From Bacillota bacterium (GTDB lineage: Bacteria; Bacillota; Clostridia; Christensenellales; Aristaeellaceae), in assembly GCA_023391725.1 (NCBI GenBank), contig JAEWAH010000048.1:1-14878 (forward strand): 14,878 nucleotides of DNA, in the 5' to 3' direction. Shown piece after piece: positions 12,607 through 14,878 of this stretch. The position numbers and the translations under genes are program-made. A model generated the notes under the pieces. The model worked only from the letters and a program-made list of their open reading frames with translations, was not told the origin of the DNA and searched no databases. Within the stretch, counting starts at the first letter, position 1. Every line of letters begins with the position of its first letter.

Positions 12607-14406
12607 TCATTCCCCTTCCATAAACTTGTACTGGGCTTCACACAGCGCCCGGTAATTGCCATCGGGGATGGCCATCAATTCTTCATGGGAACCTGATTCA
12701 ACGATGTGATGATCCTGCACCACCATGATCACATCCGCCCGGCGGATGGTAGAAAGACGGTGGGCGATAACAAAGCTGGTACGGCCTTTCAAAAGCACCT
12801 CTAGCGCCTTCTGTATCAAAAGCTCCGTATGTGTATCGATGGAGGAGGTAGCCTCGTCGAGGATCAGCACCTTTGGGTCATTGAGCAGCGCCCGGGCAAA
12901 GGATACAAGTTGCTTCTGGCCCACGGACAGGGAGGAGCCGCGCTCGTTCACCTCGGTGCGATATCCTTTGGGCAAGCTCATGATGAAGTCATGGACGTGT
13001 ACAGCCTTTGCTGCTTCCATGACCTCTTCTTCGGTGGCATCCAGCCGGCCATAGCGGATATTGTCCAATATGGTACCGCTGAAAATGAAGCTGTCCTGAA
13101 GCATGATGGACATCTGTTTGCGCAGGGAATGAAGTTTTACATCCCGCACATCCTGTCCGTCTATCAGAAGCCTGCCTTCTGTCACATCATAAAAACGGCT
13201 CACCAGGCTGACTACGGTGCTTTTCCCAGCGCCTGTGGGCCCCACCAGCGCTATGGTCTGGCCGGGCTTTACGGTAAAGGAAACATCCTGCAAAACAGGC
13301 GATTGAGGATCGTAGCCGAAGGAAACGTGGTCAAAGGTGATCTCCCCCACGATGGGCCTAAGCTCCGGCAGATCCTCCCGCTTGTCGAACACCTGGGGCT
13401 TGGTATCCATGATTTCGAATATCCGCTCTGTGGACGCCATGGCCGCCAACACACTGTTATAGAAGTTGGAAAGGTTATTGATGGGTTCCCAGAACCTGCC
13501 TAGGTACCACAAAATGGCCAGCATATCCGCCAGGGTGAGCGCCTCAGCCGAGCCGGTGGCGTTCATCAGAATCAAGCCGACGATATACACGCCCGCAGTA
13601 CCGAAAGCACTCAAGGTATCGATATAAGGCCAGAACAGGTTGTTGATGCCTACGGCGCGCAGCCAGCTTTTGCGGATATCCTGGTTTGTTTCCTCAAAGA
13701 TCTCCCTGTTCAGCTGCTCCCTGTCAAAAGACTGGGTGACCCGCATCCCCGCCAAGCTTTCGTGCAGGTAGCCGTTCATTGTGCTTGTCTTAGCCCTGAC
13801 CACCTGCCATGCCTTGCGCATCCTGGTTTTGAGCGATGTGATGATGAGGATGAGGATGATCAGTGAGCACAGGGCCACAAGGGTCAGCTTCCAGTTGATA
13901 AAGAGCATGACAGCAACCAGAAAGACAAGCGTCAGGCAATCCACCAACACGTTTACGATACCGCCGGTAAAAAGATCATTCAGGCTGTTCACGTCGTTGA
14001 TGACTCGCACCATGATCTTTCCGGCAGAGCGGCTGTCAAAGAACGGAAGAGAAAGGCCCTGGATATGGTCGAACAGATCCTGGCGCAGCGTGGCAATGGC
14101 CCGACGGCCCGAGGTATCCATGGTGCGCACCCGCGCTCGCAGGCAAAGGCCGCCTGTGATTACCGCCAGCGCCATCCCGCCAAATACATAAGGCACCGCC
14201 CCATAATTCCCCTGCTCCAAGAACCCAATCGCCCGGCTCATGAGGTATGGTCCCAGCAGGGATGCCCCGGAGGCAATGATCATGAGTGTCACGGCAATGA
14301 CCATTTGTTTCTTGTAAGGTTTTAAATAGGACAAAAGGCGGACGAACTGCTTTTTGTCAAATGGCGCCTCCAGGACCTCGTCATCCAGGTTGCGAAGCCG
14401 TGTCAT
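12607..14406 (-). CDS. ABC exporter half-transporter (membrane plus ATPase domains), second subunit of a heterodimeric pair
   Basis: A 599-residue half-exporter of the type found in BmrCD/YheIH-like multidrug systems. The membrane domain spans about 20-325, with segments near 34-53, 70-90, 150-170, 171-192, 262-282 and 290-305. The nucleotide-binding domain has Walker A GPTGAGKST (389-397), Q-loop Q437, signature LSVGQ (493-497, deviating from LSGGQ), Walker B VLILDE with D517 and catalytic E518, and switch H549. The ATG overlaps the stop of the upstream partner gene as ATGA, so the two are translationally coupled and probably made in equal amounts. The substrate is unknown; drugs, lipids or peptides are all possible for this family. 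The gene ends 26 bases before the promoter of the next gene, and no terminator hairpin is visible there. Confidence 0.93.
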   Translation of the reverse strand: MTRLRNLDDEVLEAPFDKKQFVRLLSYLKPYKKQMVIAVTLMIIASGASLLGPYLMSRAIGFLEQGNYGAVPYVFGGMALAVITGGLCLRARVRTMDTSGRRAIATLRQDLFDHIQGLSLPFFDSRSAGKIMVRVINDVNSLNDLFTGGIVNVLVDCLTLVFLVAVMLFINWKLTLVALCSLIILILIITSLKTRMRKAWQVVRAKTSTMNGYLHESLAGMRVTQSFDREQLNREIFEETNQDIRKSWLRAVGINNLFWPYIDTLSAFGTAGVYIVGLILMNATGSAEALTLADMLAILWYLGRFWEPINNLSNFYNSVLAAMASTERIFEIMDTKPQVFDKREDLPELRPIVGEITFDHVSFGYDPQSPVLQDVSFTVKPGQTIALVGPTGAGKSTVVSLVSRFYDVTEGRLLIDGQDVRDVKLHSLRKQMSIMLQDSFIFSGTILDNIRYGRLDATEEEVMEAAKAVHVHDFIMSLPKGYRTEVNERGSSLSVGQKQLVSFARALLNDPKVLILDEATSSIDTHTELLIQKALEVLLKGRTSFVIAHRLSTIRRADVIMVVQDHHIVESGSHEELMAIPDGNYRALCEAQYKFMEGE

Positions 14407-14878
14407 GCGTCCTCACCTGCCTTTGCAGCAGTCACAAAGTCCCGGGTCTGATCCCGGTACATTTGGGCATATAATCCGTCTTTTGCAAGAAGTTCACGAT
14501 GGGTACCCCGCTCTGCGATGCGGCCCTTGTCCAAAACGATGATCTGATCCGCCCTTCGCACCGAAGAGATGCGGTGGGCGATAATGAAAGTTGTCCGCCC
14601 CGCAAGCACCTGGTCCAGAGCCTTTTGGATCTCCGCCTCGGTTTCCATATCCACGGCGGATGTAGCGTCGTCCAGCACCAGGATAGGGGGGTTGTAGAGG
14701 ATCGCTCTGGCCAATGCCACGCGCTGCTTCTGCCCGCCGGATAGGCCCAGGCCCCGTTCCCCTACCACCGTATCGTAGCCCTGGGGCATTTGGTGGATGA
14801 ATTCCAACGCCTGGGCAGCCTTTGCCGCGGCCTCCACCTTTTCCATGGAAACATCCGGCCTGCCAAAGCGGATATTGT
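14403..14878 (-). CDS. ABC exporter half-transporter, first subunit of the heterodimer, C-terminal ATPase part only (5' end outside window)
   Basis: The frame is open to the right edge and encodes the last 157 residues. The visible part starts with NIRFGRPDVSMEKVE, the stretch preceding the signature. It then has LSGGQKQR (canonical), Walker B ILVLDDATSAVD, and the switch region FIIAHRISSV with its histidine. The residue after the Walker B aspartate is Asp (codon 14667-14669) instead of the catalytic Glu, the mark of the degenerate-site subunit in heterodimeric exporters. An internal ATG at 14846 is not the start, since homology continues upstream. It ends GEDA and overlaps the next gene by four bases. 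Walker A and all membrane segments are outside the window. Confidence 0.92.
   Translation of the reverse strand, partial: NIRFGRPDVSMEKVEAAAKAAQALEFIHQMPQGYDTVVGERGLGLSGGQKQRVALARAILYNPPILVLDDATSAVDMETEAEIQKALDQVLAGRTTFIIAHRISSVRRADQIIVLDKGRIAERGTHRELLAKDGLYAQMYRDQTRDFVTAAKAGEDA

Overview
The window looks like a chromosomal segment of an anaerobic Firmicute of the Clostridia type. The grounds are a class I cyclic di-GMP riboswitch, a secreted protein resembling the extracytoplasmic part of RsgI anti-sigma factors, Gram-positive style ribosome binding sites (AGGAGG and variants), sigma-A-like promoters and short palindromic repeats of the kind scattered through gut clostridial genomes. This is inference from gene content; no rRNA, tRNA or other phylogenetic marker is present. 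I see no CRISPR array, phage gene, transposase or tRNA.

Region 1 (1-1710, + strand) is a cyclic di-GMP module. It opens with the last 58 codons of an EAL-domain protein (a predicted c-di-GMP phosphodiesterase). Next come a promoter with a perfect TATAAT box, a well-formed GEMM-I c-di-GMP riboswitch and a 421-residue secreted protein. That protein has an RsgI-like domain, a helical middle and an Asp/Gly/Asn/Lys-rich repetitive tail. A 15-bp terminator hairpin closes the unit and probably also serves the operon converging from the other side.

Region 2 (1726-11498) is a sugar-uptake locus arranged divergently. On the minus strand a LacI-family repressor gene is followed by a family 5 solute-binding protein, two Opp/Dpp-type permeases and two ATPases. 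Divergently on the plus strand lies a cytoplasmic family 3 glycoside hydrolase. The arrangement suggests that the transporter is an oligosaccharide (probably beta-glucoside or beta-glucan fragment) importer rather than a peptide importer. The hydrolase would then split the imported sugar and the LacI protein would sense it. The divergent intergenic region holds a near-consensus minus-strand promoter, a plausible plus-strand promoter and two copies of a 14-bp operator-like sequence. One copy sits at the predicted start site of the repressor/transporter transcript.

Region 3 (11499-12056) has no gene. It holds two different MITE-like imperfect palindromes and a hairpin terminator reading on the plus strand.

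Region 4 (12057-14878, minus strand) holds a small orphan gene of unknown function with its own strong promoter. Upstream of it is the distal part of an operon for a heterodimeric ABC exporter: one complete half-transporter and the 3' end of its partner. The two overlap by ATGA and show the asymmetric ATP-site residues typical of heterodimeric exporters.
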